From assembly GCA_030044695.1 (NCBI GenBank), contig JASIDM010000132.1, positions 1 to 14,885 of the forward strand: a stretch of 14,885 nucleotides of DNA, written 5' to 3'. The position numbers and the translations under genes are program-made. Positions 14,395-14,885 of the stretch are shown in pieces (the stretch's first letter is position 1; each line of letters starts with the position of its first letter). The stretch is from Thermoplasmata archaeon. GTDB lineage: Archaea; Thermoplasmatota; Thermoplasmata; Lutacidiplasmatales; UBA184. The notes below the pieces were generated by a model. The model was given only the letters and a program-made list of their open reading frames with translations. It searched no databases and was not told the origin of the DNA.

Positions 14395-14885
14395 CGACCA
14401 GGTAACGTAGCTGCGGGCGTTAGTGGCCGCGGGCTGAACGGATCGCCCGAAGGCTTTCCGCGTACACCCCGGCTCTATCGAACTCGTCTTCTACGAATGC
14501 CCTTAAAGGTCTCTCTTTTTCGAGGGGGTTTCGGGCTTAGATGCTTTCAGCCCTTATCCCGTAGCGCGTGGCTGCTCAGCGATGCCCTGCCGGACAACTG
14601 ATGGACTAGAGGCGCCGATTCCCCGTTCCTCTCGTACTGTGGGAACCTTCTCGTCAGAGACCCGTGCACTTCCGCCAAAAAGCAACACACCTGTCTCGCG
14701 ACGGTGTGAACCCAGCTCACGATCCCTTTTAATGGGCGAACAACCCCACCCTTGGTAGCTGCTGCACCACCAGGATAGGCAGAACCGACATCGAAGTAGC
14801 AAGCCTCCAGGTCGATAGGGACTCTTGCTGGAGACAACTCAGTTATCCCCGGGGTAACTTTTCTCATATCACTGGCCCCTACAGG
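14395..14885 (-). rRNA. 23S ribosomal RNA, 3' part (5' end outside window)
   Basis: On the minus strand the sequence reads GTTACCCCGGGGATAACTGA (peptidyl-transferase segment), then the conserved TTCGATGTCGGTTC and GTTCGCCCATTAAAAGGGAT stretches. The sarcin-ricin loop AGTACGAGAGGAAC follows (complement at 14625-14638), and near the 3' end GCCACTAAC. The wording between these landmarks, with CTGAGTTGTCTCCAGCAAGA and the GGTGGTGCAGCAGCTACCAA element, is archaeal rather than bacterial. The 3' end is placed about 25 nt past ACTAA by analogy with E. coli, so it is uncertain by 10-20 bases. About 490 of roughly 3,000 bases are present. The gene is on the same strand as the propeller gene, which has its own promoter. 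Confidence 0.95.

Noticed and set aside
14547..14867. Two open frames (106 and 82 codons) on the minus strand at the right edge
   Set aside because: They lie wholly within conserved 23S rRNA sequence.

Overview
The window is very GC-rich DNA, almost certainly from an archaeon. At its right edge it carries the 3' part of a 23S rRNA gene on the minus strand (sarcin-ricin loop, GGGGAUAAC peptidyl-transferase segment, archaeal-type wording between them). Several genes have a TATA-like box about 25-31 nt before a start codon with no Shine-Dalgarno sequence, as expected of leaderless or nearly leaderless archaeal transcripts. The 23S gene is followed by neither a 5S gene nor a tRNA. That is compatible with unlinked rRNA genes as in Thermoplasmata, but the lineage is inference only.

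Left part (1-4479): a plus-strand gene enters from outside and ends at 175; only its membrane-anchored C-terminus is seen. Facing it are two minus-strand membrane genes: a 307-residue multi-spanning protein (2653-3576) and a 711-residue multi-spanning protein with C-terminal iron-sulfur cysteine clusters (378-2513). The smaller is a clear paralogue of the N-terminal half of the larger, and the larger appears duplicated within itself. I do not recognise a named family for the shared membrane module. This pair is the best candidate for an undescribed redox system.

Middle (3883-7304): a compact minus-strand operon encodes a three-subunit proton-translocating NAD(P) transhydrogenase (alpha-1, alpha-2, beta; overlapping or abutting genes), followed after 12 nt by a GNAT acetyltransferase. 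Its promoter region is shared with a divergent orphan DNA methyltransferase (7444-8292) and contains a perfect 11-bp inverted repeat.

Right-middle (8270-11578): a minus-strand group comprises a small unrecognised protein, an RNase H-fold nuclease with an N-terminal helix-hairpin-helix-like segment, and a family 2 glycosyltransferase that overlaps the methyltransferase tail to tail by 23 bp. Divergent from the small protein is an APH-like kinase gene on the plus strand.

Right (11653-14885): a large minus-strand gene encodes a secreted or membrane-anchored FG-GAP repeat protein with about 14 repeats (twice seven, so possibly two beta-propellers). Its signal/anchor sequence lies in a different frame from the propeller, with the frame break at a short homopolymer near 13919-13931. 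Upstream are a strong TATA box, a short spacer, and the 23S rRNA 3' end with a T7 run. No mobile element, CRISPR array or tRNA was found.
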